Of a stretch of DNA of 64,000 nt, positions 46,727 through 55,848 are shown one piece after another. The notes beneath the pieces were generated by a model. The model was not told where the DNA came from and made no database searches. It saw only the letters and a program-made list of their open reading frames with translations. The stretch is from Qipengyuania sp. JC766 (GTDB taxonomy: Bacteria > Pseudomonadota > Alphaproteobacteria > Sphingomonadales > Sphingomonadaceae). The position numbers were made by a program, and so were the translations under genes. The stretch spans positions 2,366,001 to 2,430,000 of the forward strand of contig NZ_JBFEFL010000001.1 of assembly GCF_040717445.1 (NCBI RefSeq), written 5' to 3'. Positions within the stretch are counted from its first letter, which is position 1, and each line of letters starts with the position of its first letter.

Positions 46727-47964
46727 CGACTTGCCCCTTCGCGGGTTTCGAAACCGCGGAACTGAATGTCGATTTCGGCGCCTTCATCCTCGGAGCGGGC
46801 GAGCAATTCGAATGTCTGGGTGCGGCATGCCTCGCCGTCCGGAACGACGACCGAGAGGCCGGTGCTGCCTTCGCCTTCGTCGGGCGCTTCGATCGCTGCC
46901 GTGCCGACGACGTCCCCGCCTTCGCACCGCACGCGCCAGGTCAATGTGCTGGCGCCGCCCCGGACGAGATCGACGTGGTAGGGCAGCGTCCAGCGGTAGG
47001 TTCCGGCCGGCATAGCCGTCGTCTGCTGCAGCAGAAGAGTTTCGGGCCCGCCTTCGAAACTGACGGCGAGGGCGCGCTGCGCACCCCATGCCGATGGGCC
47101 GATCGGCGCGGCACGGCCGCGGTCCGAAGCCACGTCCTTCCAGCTGAAGATGCCGTTGCCGAAACCCTCGGCGAAGGATGGGTCGACCGGCCATGCGATT
47201 GCGCCACCCGCTCGGCTCGGATTGTTATGACGGTACAGGAGGCGGGCTTCCTCGACATGCCCGGCGCGGATAAGAAGAGGAAGGATCGCCCGTGCGTTCG
47301 AACCGGTCGGCGGGGCTTGCCGGATGAGCGCGAGACTGAGGGGCAACGACACCGCGTCGTCCCCGCGAAGGTAGCGGTAGTAGGAATTGGCCCGCTCAGG
47401 CCGCTCTTCGACCAGTTCGAGGATGTTGCGGCGGAAGACGGGGTCCACGCTGCCCTGGCGCACGACCGACATCATCAGTTCGCCGATGGAGCCGGGCAAT
47501 TCGGCAAGCGCGAACACCTCCCGCGCCCCGTCCTTGGTTCGGCCGATGGCGAGGTATTGTTGGGCGAGGGCCAGGCGGACAGGCTTGCTCCGCGGATCCT
47601 GCCGCAGGGCGAATTCGAGAAGCCCGATCGCCCGGTCGGTCTCGTTCGCGGCGAGGGCCGCATTCGCGGCGGAGGTGTAGGGCACGGGGTTCAAGGGAAG
47701 GCGCCCGTTGACGAACCGGACCAGCGAGGGATCGGGCGCGCCACCGCCCACCATTGCCCGTCCGTCCCGGCGGAAGTTCGCGTGCAGTTCCGCAATTCCG
47801 CTGGCCGGGACCGGCTTGAGTGCCTGTGCCGCTGCTTCACCCGACAGGCGCGAGATGACCTGCGCCTGCATGTTGAACAGCACGAGTGCAGCTCCGGAAA
47901 TAGCGAGCGCGCCGGCGACCCACGCGGTCACGGGCCTTCTCGTCGAACTGGCGTCTGGCGTCAT
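46723..47964 (-). CDS. TPR-like periplasmic protein coupled to Wzy
   Basis: 413 residues. One N-terminal membrane helix (about 13-35), then helical repeats (about 60-230: AANAALAANETDRAIGLLEFALRQDPRSKPVRLALAQQYLAIGRTKDGA is a good TPR pair). The last roughly 150 residues look like a beta-sandwich (FGNGIFSWKDVASD... LTWRVRCEGGDVVG... CRTQTFELLARSED). I do not know a named family with this combination. It is coupled to the Wzy gene by a four-base overlap and lies 43 bases after wzc. A chain-length or assembly accessory is inferred from position only. Confidence 0.75.
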   Translation of the reverse strand: MTPDASSTRRPVTAWVAGALAISGAALVLFNMQAQVISRLSGEAAAQALKPVPASGIAELHANFRRDGRAMVGGGAPDPSLVRFVNGRLPLNPVPYTSAANAALAANETDRAIGLLEFALRQDPRSKPVRLALAQQYLAIGRTKDGAREVFALAELPGSIGELMMSVVRQGSVDPVFRRNILELVEERPERANSYYRYLRGDDAVSLPLSLALIRQAPPTGSNARAILPLLIRAGHVEEARLLYRHNNPSRAGGAIAWPVDPSFAEGFGNGIFSWKDVASDRGRAAPIGPSAWGAQRALAVSFEGGPETLLLQQTTAMPAGTYRWTLPYHVDLVRGGASTLTWRVRCEGGDVVGTAAIEAPDEGEGSTGLSVVVPDGEACRTQTFELLARSEDEGAEIDIQFRGFETREGASR

Positions 47965-48007
47965 TCGTTCAAACCGCAGGGTATTTCGCGAAGGTCGGTC
48001 GGCAGGA

Positions 48008-50254
48008 TCAGCGCTTCAGCGATCCGAACACCTTGGCAAGACCGCGCGGTTCCGAACTGCCCTGTCCGTACGAATAGGCGTAGCTGTAGCCGTAGCCATA
48101 GGCTTCGTCGGTTTCTTCCGGCTTGGTCTGGGCGAGGACGACGCCGATGATGGAGCCGTTGTTGTCCTGGATGCGCTGGATCGCGCTGCGGACACCAGAA
48201 CTCGTCGCCCTGTTGAACTGCACGACGAACAGCGTGGCGCCGACGACGGAAGCCACGATCGGCGCGTCTGCCAGCCCCAAGACGGGCGGGGCATCAACGA
48301 TGATGTTGTCGTAGGATTCGAGTTCTTCCGACAGCAGGTTCGCAAAGCGGTCACTGGACAGCAGTTCGGCCGGATTCGGCGGCACCTGGCCGCTCGGGAG
48401 CAGGTGCAGCCTGTCGTTGATGGAGACGATGGCTTCGGAAGGCTGCGCTTCGCCGACCAGCACGTCCGTCAGGCCGCGGCCCTGGTTGGAGGAAACCTGG
48501 TCCTGCACCGCGTCGACACCTTCCCCACGCTCGAAGCCGAGGAAAGTCGGCATGCGCAAGTCGGCATCGATCAGCAGCACGCGCCGGCCCTGGCGCGCGA
48601 GGATGTGCGCGATGCCGTAAGCGGTCGAGGACTTGCCTTCGTTGGGGACGGTACTGGTGAGCGAGAGCAGCTTGGGGAAGCCCTGCGAGGTCGAGAACCG
48701 CAGGCGGTTGGCGACCGATACGAAGGATTCGTAGATCGGCGTCTTGGGATCGTTGAGCGCGATCGCCACGCTTTCGCCGTCTTCGCCGAAGGGGATGCCG
48801 CCGATGAACTTCTGCTGCAGCAGCTGTTCGACGTCCCGCTGGCCGCGGATCTTCGTGCTCAGGAGCCCGGACAGGACCGCCACGACGATACCGATGGCGA
48901 GGCCGGCGATAAGGCCCAGCAGCAGGTTGATGACCATGTTCGGCCGGACCGGCGAACGCGGGACCGCCGCCGGATCGACGACATTGATCAGGTTCTGCAC
49001 TTCCGTCCCGGCCGCGCCGATTTCCTTGAACCGCTCCAGCAGGGCATCGTACCGCGCGGCGTTGGTGTCCACGTCGCGCTTCAGAATGTTGTACTGGATG
49101 GATTCCCCGCGTTCGGTGAGCGCGGAAGACGTCAGGCTGTCCAGCTGTGCTTCCAGCTGGCGCTCTTCACCCAGCGCCGCATTGTAGGCGGACTGGAGCG
49201 CGTCGCGCGACTGGCTGCGGTCCTGGTTGCGAATGTTCTGCAACGAGGATTCGAGCGATGCGATCTGCTGCTGCAGGGCCTGCATTTCCGGGTAGTCCGG
49301 TTTGAACAGGTCCCGCTTCTGCTGGTATTCGGCGCGCAATTGCGCGAGCTGCGTCGTCAGCGCGGCCGAACCGGCATTCGTCGACGGCGTGTTGTTGGTG
49401 GCGAAGCGAAGCTGCTCCTGCGCGGCAATGCGGCGCGCGCGGGCCTCGATCAGTGCGCCGTTCACTTCCGCGAGGCTGCGCGTGGCAAGCGATTCCCCTT
49501 CGCCGCTCTGGTCGGGGGAAGCGAGAGTGATGATCTCGCGGTTGCGCGCATAGGTCACGAGCGCACGTTCTGAATCCTCGAGATTGCTGCGTGTCTCGGC
49601 GATCTGCTTCGCCAGCACGTCGCGCGCATAGGCATCCGTTTCGAGTTGCCATTCGATGTTCAGTTCGATGAACTCGCTGGCATAGGCATTGGCGACCTGC
49701 GCCGCCTGCTCGGGATCGGCGCTTTCGACCACGATTTCGAACAGGCGCGTATCCGGCAGGTTGTTGATCGTGACGGCACGCTCCAGCTCGGTAACGGCCA
49801 TTTCCAGCCTCTGGCGCGGCGCGCCGGCTTCGTCCCCGCCGCGCGCGGCGTCGAGACGCAGCTCGCGTGCAACCCGCTCACGCAGGGTCCGGGTGCGCAG
49901 CAGCTCTTCCTGCGTCTGGAGATAGGTTCCATCGATGCTGGCGCCCTGCGGCGACTGGCTGTCCACTTCCGCCAGTGCCTGCGCTTCGGGGTTCACCTCG
50001 ATCCGCGCGGTAGCCTCGTAGACGGGCGTGGTCAGGGCCGTGATCAGCAGGCCTGCCAGCAGGCCCAGCACGGCCAGCGCCGCAATGGTCCATTTCTGGC
50101 GCCGGATCGTGACCAGCAGGACGGGCAGGGACAGGCTGGAAAATCCGCCGCCGGCGGCATGGCCGGGCGCATCCGCCGCGGCACCGTTCCCCGTCGTCAA
50201 CTGGCCGGCGCGGAACGGCACGTTTTCGCCAATTCCATTATTGTTAACAACCAA
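48008..50254 (-). CDS. wzc: Polysaccharide copolymerase with tyrosine autokinase (Wzc-like)
   Basis: 748 residues from a TTG at 50254, supported by an AAGGGA site eight bases upstream and no better start. Wzz domain between two membrane helices (about 56-76 and 441-465) with a periplasmic coiled coil (about 200-400); then the BY-kinase: Walker A STVPNEGKSST (GKS 540-542), Walker A' LLIDADLRMP (560-569), Walker B IIVDAPP, and a C-terminal tyrosine cluster YGYGYSYAYSYGQ. It controls chain length and export through autophosphorylation. A cognate phosphatase gene is not seen here. It is divergent from wza. Confidence 0.93.
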   Translation of the reverse strand: MVVNNNGIGENVPFRAGQLTTGNGAAADAPGHAAGGGFSSLSLPVLLVTIRRQKWTIAALAVLGLLAGLLITALTTPVYEATARIEVNPEAQALAEVDSQSPQGASIDGTYLQTQEELLRTRTLRERVARELRLDAARGGDEAGAPRQRLEMAVTELERAVTINNLPDTRLFEIVVESADPEQAAQVANAYASEFIELNIEWQLETDAYARDVLAKQIAETRSNLEDSERALVTYARNREIITLASPDQSGEGESLATRSLAEVNGALIEARARRIAAQEQLRFATNNTPSTNAGSAALTTQLAQLRAEYQQKRDLFKPDYPEMQALQQQIASLESSLQNIRNQDRSQSRDALQSAYNAALGEERQLEAQLDSLTSSALTERGESIQYNILKRDVDTNAARYDALLERFKEIGAAGTEVQNLINVVDPAAVPRSPVRPNMVINLLLGLIAGLAIGIVVAVLSGLLSTKIRGQRDVEQLLQQKFIGGIPFGEDGESVAIALNDPKTPIYESFVSVANRLRFSTSQGFPKLLSLTSTVPNEGKSSTAYGIAHILARQGRRVLLIDADLRMPTFLGFERGEGVDAVQDQVSSNQGRGLTDVLVGEAQPSEAIVSINDRLHLLPSGQVPPNPAELLSSDRFANLLSEELESYDNIIVDAPPVLGLADAPIVASVVGATLFVVQFNRATSSGVRSAIQRIQDNNGSIIGVVLAQTKPEETDEAYGYGYSYAYSYGQGSSEPRGLAKVFGSLKR

Positions 50255-50687
50255 CTGCCGATCCCTTCGTCATCGCGGACTGGTTTGCGCTTCGTGCTTC
50301 CGGAGCCGAGATGCGATATCTCGGATTTCCGGGCGAAGCTGCATGCTGAAGATAAACTGGAAAGCACATTGCACGATCTGTCCACCCTTGGGTGCGAAAT
50401 CCTGGTCCTGGCCCTGCACTTCCAAATGTCTGTGGAGACAGCAAAGGGGGTAGCGGAGAATGTTCCCGCGCAAAAGGCTTTTTATCCCGCGTGCGACGGC
50501 ACGAGCCTGTCATGCGCCTCGCCGGGTGTCGGCAGGGCGCCACCGGTCCCCGGCCCGCTGCCCGTCGGACGGTCGCTTCGCCCTGCCGTCCGACCCCCGA
50601 AAGCGGTTGCCATCGCCGGAGCTTGCTGCGATGGAGCGGCGAATTGACGCTGGTTGGTCAACGACACTTCAATTTGCGAGATACGAA
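50255..50687. promoter_or_regulatory. Divergent wzc/wza regulatory region without genes
   Basis: 433 bases between two divergent export genes. No convincing gene: the open frames have no codon bias and no ribosome sites. It holds the wza leader hairpin (50564-50594) and presumably both promoters. I see no perfect sigma-70 or EcfG box. Confidence 0.5.
50564..50594 (+). other. Inverted repeat in the wza leader
   Basis: Perfect 9-bp arms GTCGGACGG (50564-50572) and CCGTCCGAC (50586-50594) around a 13-base loop, about 95 bases before the wza start. No U tract. It could be an operator or an mRNA hairpin. Confidence 0.5.
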
Positions 50688-51389
50688 TTGCTGAACGCCA
50701 AATCACTGATCCTGCTGGCGGGGATTGTCTTCCAGCTTTCGGCCTGCGCTTCGCCGCAATTCAAGGACTACGAGGTCCCGGCTCCGACCGCCGAATTCAA
50801 CGCGGAAAACCGATCGGCCGCCGAAGAACTTCTCGCAAGGCCCTATCCCCTGACGGTCGGTGACAAGGTCGAAGTGCGGGTCTATCGCGCGCCGGACCTG
50901 TCGGGCGACCACCGGATCGACGGCGACGGCAGCATCAGCCTGCCCCTGATCGGCGAAGTGCCCGCAGCAGGCCTTTCGCCCAGCGATCTCGCCCGCAATC
51001 TCGAATACCGTTACGGCCAGCGTTACCTCGAAAATCCCTCGATCAACGTCCAGGTCACCGAAACCGTCCGGCGCGAATTCTCGGTCGAAGGCGCGGTGCG
51101 CCGTCCGGGCATGTTCACCTCGCAGCCGACACTGACGCTTCTCGATGCCGTTGCACTGGCTGGCGGCGCGGACCCGGAGACCGCCACGCGCAAGGTCGTC
51201 GTGCTGCGGCGATCGGGCGGGGAAAGCTACGTGGCGGGCTTCGATCTGACGCAGATGCAGCTTGGCCAGCAACCCAATCCCTTCGTGCGACCGGGCGACG
51301 TGGTCATCCTGGAAGGCAGCGGACCGGGTCTCGACACGCTCGACTTCGTCCGGTTCGTGCCAATCCTGGCTCTGTTCACGCGCCTCTGA
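50688..51389 (+). CDS. wza: Polysaccharide export lipoprotein (Wza-like)
   Basis: 233 residues if the TTG at 50688 is used. That start gives a normal lipoprotein signal (LLNAKSLILLAGIVFQLSAC, lipobox LSAC). The frame is open further up to an ATG at 50631, but those 19 codons lack codon bias. The Poly_export domain is at about 50-130 (PYPLTVGDKVEVRVYRAPDLSGDHRIDGDGSISLPLIGEVPAAGLSP) and one SLBB domain follows (FSVEGAVRRPGMFTSQPTLTLLDAVALAGGADPETATRKVVVLRR). It forms the outer-membrane channel partnered with Wzc. It is shorter than E. coli Wza and has no clear C-terminal amphipathic helix. Confidence 0.88.
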   Translation: MLNAKSLILLAGIVFQLSACASPQFKDYEVPAPTAEFNAENRSAAEELLARPYPLTVGDKVEVRVYRAPDLSGDHRIDGDGSISLPLIGEVPAAGLSPSDLARNLEYRYGQRYLENPSINVQVTETVRREFSVEGAVRRPGMFTSQPTLTLLDAVALAGGADPETATRKVVVLRRSGGESYVAGFDLTQMQLGQQPNPFVRPGDVVILEGSGPGLDTLDFVRFVPILALFTRL

Positions 51390-51440
51390 CGGCTTGGGCA
51401 GACGGCTCCGAAAGGGGCTGACCCCGTCCGGCTGAGCGTA

Positions 51441-52244
51441 TCAGCTGAGCGCAATGTCCGGTGCGTCTTCCTGCTTCATGCCGATCGTGTGGTATCCCGC
51501 GTCGACGTGATGGACCTCGCCCGTCACGCCCGATGCCAAGTCGGACAGGAAGTACAGCCCCGATCCGCCGACATCCTCGATGGTCACGTTCCGGCGCAGG
51601 GGCGAATTCAGCTCGTTCCATTTGAGGATGTAGCGGAAGTCGCCGATACCGCTGGCTGCCAGCGTCTTGATCGGGCCTGCGGATATGGCATTCACCCGGA
51701 TGTTCTGCGGCCCCAGATCGTTGGCCAGGTAGCGAACGCTGGTTTCCAGCGCCGACTTGGCGACCCCCATAACGTTGTAGTGCGGCACGACCTTTTCGGC
51801 GCCGTAATAGGTCAGCGTCAGGATCGATCCGCCATCGGGCATCATGTCCGCGGCGCGCCTAGTCACCGCGACGAGCGAATAGGCGGAGATGTTCATCGTC
51901 ATCAGGAAGTTGTCGAGGCTGGTGTCGACATACCTGCCGCGCAGTTCGCTCTTGTCCGAGAAGCCGATCGCATGGACGACGAAGTCGATCGTGTCCCATC
52001 GTTCGCGAAGCGTGGCGAAAGCCGTGTCCAGCGCGTCCATGTCGGCGACGTCGCATGGGAAGGTGAAATCCGATCCCAGCTGTTCGGCCAGCGGCTTGAC
52101 CCGCTTCGCGAGCGCTTCGCCCTGGTAGGTGAAGGCAAGCTCCGCCCCTTCGGAAGCCAGCTTCTGGGCGATGCCCCAGGCGAGGGACTTGTCGTTCGCG
52201 AGGCCCATGATCAGCCCGCGTTTCCCCTTCATCAGATCGCCCAT
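51441..52244 (-). CDS. fabI: Enoyl-[acyl-carrier-protein] reductase (NADH) FabI
   Basis: 267 residues from the ATG at 52244, with AGGAG eight bases upstream. SDR enzyme with FabI features: GLIMGLANDKSLAWGIAQKLASEGAELAFTYQGE (about 9-42), the YxxxxxxK pair in YYGAEKVVPHYNVMGVAKSALE (about 147-168), and the final NAD loop AGPIKTLAASGI. It reduces enoyl-ACP in fatty acid synthesis and is the target class of triclosan. It is the last gene of a DnaJ-BrkB-FabI minus-strand set with gaps of 4-19 bases. Confidence 0.94.
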   Translation of the reverse strand: MGDLMKGKRGLIMGLANDKSLAWGIAQKLASEGAELAFTYQGEALAKRVKPLAEQLGSDFTFPCDVADMDALDTAFATLRERWDTIDFVVHAIGFSDKSELRGRYVDTSLDNFLMTMNISAYSLVAVTRRAADMMPDGGSILTLTYYGAEKVVPHYNVMGVAKSALETSVRYLANDLGPQNIRVNAISAGPIKTLAASGIGDFRYILKWNELNSPLRRNVTIEDVGGSGLYFLSDLASGVTGEVHHVDAGYHTIGMKQEDAPDIALS

Positions 52245-52263
52245 CGCAAATGCTCCTGTCGTA

Positions 52264-53250
52264 TCAAATCCGTGCGGCGGGATCGGGTGGCACCTCGTCC
52301 GCCTCTTCTTCCTCGGGCGTTTCGGCCAGCGCCGCATTCAGTTCCGCGCCGAATACCATGCCAAGGCCCACGAGCCAGAAAAAGAACAGCGTGATCATTA
52401 TCCCCGCAAGGCTGCCATAGGTCAGGTCGTAGGTGAAGAAGCTGCGCAGGATGGGCGGCAGGGCGAGCGTCACGGCGATCCACCAGCCCGCAACCAGCAG
52501 CGCGCCGGGCCATTTGGGGTAGCGCCGGCTGCGATAGTCGTGCGGCGTCAGGGTGTAGAAGAGCAGGTAGAGCGATCCGAACAGCCCGACGGCCGGGACC
52601 AGCCGCGACAGCGACAGTTCCGCGAGCGCGTCCGTGAGCCAGGGGAAATAGGCCTCGATATATTGCTGCGCGATCCCGATCATGACCTGCGCGATGAGGC
52701 TGGCCATCAGGAGGACGACCGCCAGGATCACGATCGCGAAGGAGAACAGCCGGTAGCGCCAGAAGGCGAGCGTCGCTTCCGTTCCGTAAGCCCGGCGCAG
52801 GATTTCGCGGATGGTTTCGATCAGGCTGGAAACGCTCCACAGGCCGATCAGCCCGCCCACCCACAGGACCCAGCCCGTGCGGGCCTCAACGACGTTCCGC
52901 GCGACGGGCTCTATGACGTCCACGACCACCGGGGGAAGGGCCAGCAGCACGGCATTGATCGTGGCCGCCCGTTCGCCTTCCTCTCCGACGGCCGAGAAGA
53001 TCGCGGCGCCGAGGATGAAGAACGGGAAAATCGTGAACATCGCCATGTAGGCAAGGTTGCCGGCATGCATCAGGCCGGATTCGAATACCCCCAGGACGAC
53101 GCGCTTCACGACTTGGTAGATGCGCGTGCCGGGCCCAACCCGGCCCTTTACCCGGGCCTTGATGCCCCGGCGTGCCTCGTCGCGCCGCCCCTCCGGCGTA
53201 TGCGTCGGGAGGCGCCGAGCCTGAGGGTCGGCAATGATATTCTTTGCCAA
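52264..53250 (-). CDS. YihY/BrkB family membrane protein
   Basis: 328 residues from a TTG at 53250, four bases after the DnaJ stop; the frame is open to an ATG at 53316 but that would overlap dnaJ by 62 bases. Six hydrophobic helices; family motifs are HAGNLAYMAMFTIFPFFILGAAIFSAVG (about 62-88), WVGGLIGLWSVSSLIETIREILRRAYG (about 130-156) and YGSLAGIMITLFFFWLVGLGMVFGAELNAAL near the end. The acidic tail (ETPEEEEADE) is cytoplasmic. The role of the family is uncertain despite its old RNase BN name. Confidence 0.88.
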   Translation of the reverse strand: MAKNIIADPQARRLPTHTPEGRRDEARRGIKARVKGRVGPGTRIYQVVKRVVLGVFESGLMHAGNLAYMAMFTIFPFFILGAAIFSAVGEEGERAATINAVLLALPPVVVDVIEPVARNVVEARTGWVLWVGGLIGLWSVSSLIETIREILRRAYGTEATLAFWRYRLFSFAIVILAVVLLMASLIAQVMIGIAQQYIEAYFPWLTDALAELSLSRLVPAVGLFGSLYLLFYTLTPHDYRSRRYPKWPGALLVAGWWIAVTLALPPILRSFFTYDLTYGSLAGIMITLFFFWLVGLGMVFGAELNAALAETPEEEEADEVPPDPAARI

Positions 53251-53254
53251 AGGC

Positions 53255-54202
53255 TTACACCCCGAGCTTGCTGCGCGGTTCGCTCGTGTCCTTCCAGCCT
53301 TCCAGTCGTTTTGCAAGGGTCGCCAGGTCGTCCGGCAGCTGGATCTCCAGATTGACCAGCTGGTCGCCGCGCCCGCCGGACTTGCGGGTGAAGCCCTTGC
53401 CGCCGAGCCGCATGACCGTGCCCCCGCCGGTGCCGGGCTTGATGGTCAGCATGACCGGACCATCCACGGTGGGGCAGCGAACCTTCGCGCCTTCGACCGC
53501 CTCGTCCAGCGTGATCGGCAGGTCCATGCGCACGTCGTCGCCGTCGCGCCGGAAGAAGGCGTGGCGGTCGATCGCGATCGTGACGATGCCGTCGCCGGCG
53601 CCTCCCGGACCCTGCTCGCCCTTGCCCTTGAGGCGCATCTGCGTGCCGTCTTCGACGCCGGCAGGGAGTTTCAGGTCGATGGTCTTGCCGTCCGCCAGCG
53701 TGATCCGCTGGTCCGCCCGGGTGGCCGCATCGGTGAAGGGCACCCGCAGGCGGTATCCGATGTCCGCACCCTTGCGTGGCGGGGCGGACGGGCGCCGCTG
53801 CTGCCCGAAGCCGCCCTGCGGACCGCGTCCGCCGCCGCCGAACAGGCCTTCGAATATGTCGCCGAGGTCCATCTCCGCGCGGCCGAAGCCCTCGAAATCC
53901 TGCGACCGGTAGGTGCGGCCGCCACCTCCGCCCCCCGAAAATCCGCCCTGACCGGCAAAGGGATGCGCAGGGTTGCCTTCGCCATCGATCTCGCCCCGGT
54001 CGAAGCGAGCCCGGGCTTCCTTGTCCGAGAGCAGGTCATAGGCCTGCGTGACCTTGGAGAAGCGATCGGCCGCGTCCGGATTGTCCTTGTTGCGGTCCGG
54101 GTGCAGTTCCTTGGCCAGCTTGCGATAGGCGCTCTTGATGTCGGACTCGGTCGCGGTTCGCGAAACGCCGAGCAATGCGTAGGGATCGGAAGCGGCTGCC
54201 AT
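53255..54202 (-). CDS. DnaJ-type chaperone without zinc finger (CbpA-like)
   Basis: 315 residues. J domain at 1-70 with the HPD tripeptide (KELHPDRNKDNPD, about 31-43) and SKVTQAYDLLSDKEARARFD; a Gly/Phe-rich linker (about 82-135); then two DnaJ C-terminal substrate-binding domains with no CXXCXGXG zinc repeats. That is the CbpA (type II) layout, a DnaK co-chaperone. It heads the minus-strand set DnaJ-BrkB-FabI and is divergent from pdxH. Confidence 0.92.
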   Translation of the reverse strand: MAAASDPYALLGVSRTATESDIKSAYRKLAKELHPDRNKDNPDAADRFSKVTQAYDLLSDKEARARFDRGEIDGEGNPAHPFAGQGGFSGGGGGGRTYRSQDFEGFGRAEMDLGDIFEGLFGGGGRGPQGGFGQQRRPSAPPRKGADIGYRLRVPFTDAATRADQRITLADGKTIDLKLPAGVEDGTQMRLKGKGEQGPGGAGDGIVTIAIDRHAFFRRDGDDVRMDLPITLDEAVEGAKVRCPTVDGPVMLTIKPGTGGGTVMRLGGKGFTRKSGGRGDQLVNLEIQLPDDLATLAKRLEGWKDTSEPRSKLGV

Positions 54203-54304
54203 CGGGCGTATCAGCTAGGTGCAACAGTCCCCCGGCGCAAGCCGCATCGCTATCGGCCATCGTCCCGCTGGACTGCCCGATTTCGCAGGCTTAGGGGAGG
54301 GGCC

Positions 54305-54910
54305 ATGTCGACACCGCGTCAAAGCGAGATACCGGCGAGCGATCCGTTCGCCCTGTTCGCGCACTGGCTGGCCGAAGCCGAAGCGTCCGAACCCAACGAC
54401 CCCAATGCGATGGCGTTGGCGACTGCCACGGCGCAAGGTGCGCCGTCTGTTCGCATGGTGCTGCTGAAGGACCATGGTCCCGACGGCTTCGTTTTCTATA
54501 CCAATGCCGAGAGCCGGAAGGGTGGCGAAATTCGCACCAATCCGCAGGCGAGCCTGCTGTTTCACTGGAAGTCGCTGCGCCGCCAGATCCGGATCGAGGG
54601 CCGCCTGAGCGAGGTTTCGGCCAGCGAGGCGGACGATTACTTCCACAGCCGGTCGCGCAAGTCGCAACTGGGTGCGGTTGCGTCCGACCAGTCGCGGCCG
54701 CTGCCGGACCGCGGCGAATTCGTCGATCGGTTCGAAGAGGCGGAACGCCGGTTCGAAGGCGAGGAAGTCGAGCGGCCCGCGTACTGGACGGGGTTCCGGC
54801 TGGTGCCCGAGGCCTTCGAGTTCTGGCTCGACCGGACCAACCGGCTCCACGACCGTCGCCGGTTCTTGCGAGACGGCGCGGGCTGGGCCGACACGCTGCT
54901 CTACCCGTGA
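54305..54910 (+). CDS. pdxH: Pyridoxamine 5'-phosphate oxidase
   Basis: 201 residues from the ATG at 54305. PdxH motifs: PSVRMVLLKDHGPDGFVFYTNAESRKGGEI (FMN binding, about 47-76), LLFHWKSLRRQIRIEGRLSEVSASEADDYFHSRSRKSQLGAVASDQS (about 86-132) and the C-terminal substrate motif FWLDRTNRLHDRRRFLR. It makes pyridoxal phosphate using FMN and oxygen. Its TGA overlaps the GTG of the cation transporter (GTGA at 54907). Confidence 0.93.
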   Translation: MSTPRQSEIPASDPFALFAHWLAEAEASEPNDPNAMALATATAQGAPSVRMVLLKDHGPDGFVFYTNAESRKGGEIRTNPQASLLFHWKSLRRQIRIEGRLSEVSASEADDYFHSRSRKSQLGAVASDQSRPLPDRGEFVDRFEEAERRFEGEEVERPAYWTGFRLVPEAFEFWLDRTNRLHDRRRFLRDGAGWADTLLYP

Positions 54911-55848
54911 ACGATCCCGCCCGGACCGACAGGCTCCGGCGGAGCGCCGCGATCGCCTCGATCTCGGTCGCGTCGCTGCTGGTCGGGCTGAAGCTCTGGG
55001 CCGCATGGCGCACCGGGTCGAGCGCCATGATCGGGAGCCTGGCCGACAGCGCGCTGGACCTGATAGCCAGCCTCGCGACACTCGCCGGGGTTTGGATCGC
55101 CAGCCGGCCGGCCGATGACGACCACCGGTTCGGCCACGGGAAAGCGGAAGCGCTGGCGGCGATCTTCCAGGTCATGCTCATCGCCCTGTCCGCCGGGGCC
55201 ATCGCGGTGCAGTCGATCGCGCGCCTGCTGGCCGGGAGTGCGGTCGGGCGGGCGGACGAAGGCATCGCCATTTCGCTCGTGGCAATCGCGGCGACCTTTG
55301 CGCTCCTCTCGTGGCAGCGCTTCGTCCTTGCAAGGACGTCATCGGTCGCCATCCGCGCGGACCATGTCCACTACCAGTCGGACCTGCTGCTCAATCTCGC
55401 CGTGATCGCGGCGCTGGCGCTCGACCAGTATCTCGGCCTCACCGGAATCGACCCGTTGTTCGGCCTCGGCATCGCGGCGTGGCTTGCCTGGGGTGCCTGG
55501 CGGGCGGCGGGCGAAGCGGTGGACCACCTGATGGACCGCGAGTGGGACGAGGACCGGCGACAGCGCTTCGTCGAAGTCGCGTCCCGCCACCCGGAACTGA
55601 GCAAGCTCCACGACCTGCGCACGCGGACGAGCGGCACGCGCGATTTCGTGCAGTTCCATGTAGACCTGCCCGGGACCATGTCCGTGGCCGCTGCGCACGA
55701 GGTAATCGAGCGCGTCGAGGAAGACCTCTGCGCCCACTTCCCGGACATGGAGCTGCTGATCCACATCGATCCGGCCGGCCATGTCGACAATCCGGGCAAT
55801 ACGCTGGTCGAACAGGACGAATTCGCCAGGCTGGAGGAGGAAGAATGA
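54907..55848 (+). CDS. Cation diffusion facilitator (FieF-like metal exporter)
   Basis: 313 residues from a GTG overlapping the pdxH stop. Six membrane helices; metal-site residues are visible as SLADSALDLIASL in helix 2 (Asp pair at about 46 and 50) and ADHVHYQSDLLLN in helix 5 (His and Asp at about 156-161), the Zn/Fe/Cd pattern of FieF. A cytoplasmic domain closes the protein (FVQFHVDLPGTMSVAAAHEVIERVE ... MELLIHIDPAGH). It exports divalent metal using the proton gradient. Confidence 0.9.
   Translation: MNDPARTDRLRRSAAIASISVASLLVGLKLWAAWRTGSSAMIGSLADSALDLIASLATLAGVWIASRPADDDHRFGHGKAEALAAIFQVMLIALSAGAIAVQSIARLLAGSAVGRADEGIAISLVAIAATFALLSWQRFVLARTSSVAIRADHVHYQSDLLLNLAVIAALALDQYLGLTGIDPLFGLGIAAWLAWGAWRAAGEAVDHLMDREWDEDRRQRFVEVASRHPELSKLHDLRTRTSGTRDFVQFHVDLPGTMSVAAAHEVIERVEEDLCAHFPDMELLIHIDPAGHVDNPGNTLVEQDEFARLEEEE

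Noticed and set aside
47708-49573. Plus-strand open frame of about 620 codons
   Set aside because: Antisense to wzc, which has Walker and tyrosine-cluster motifs.
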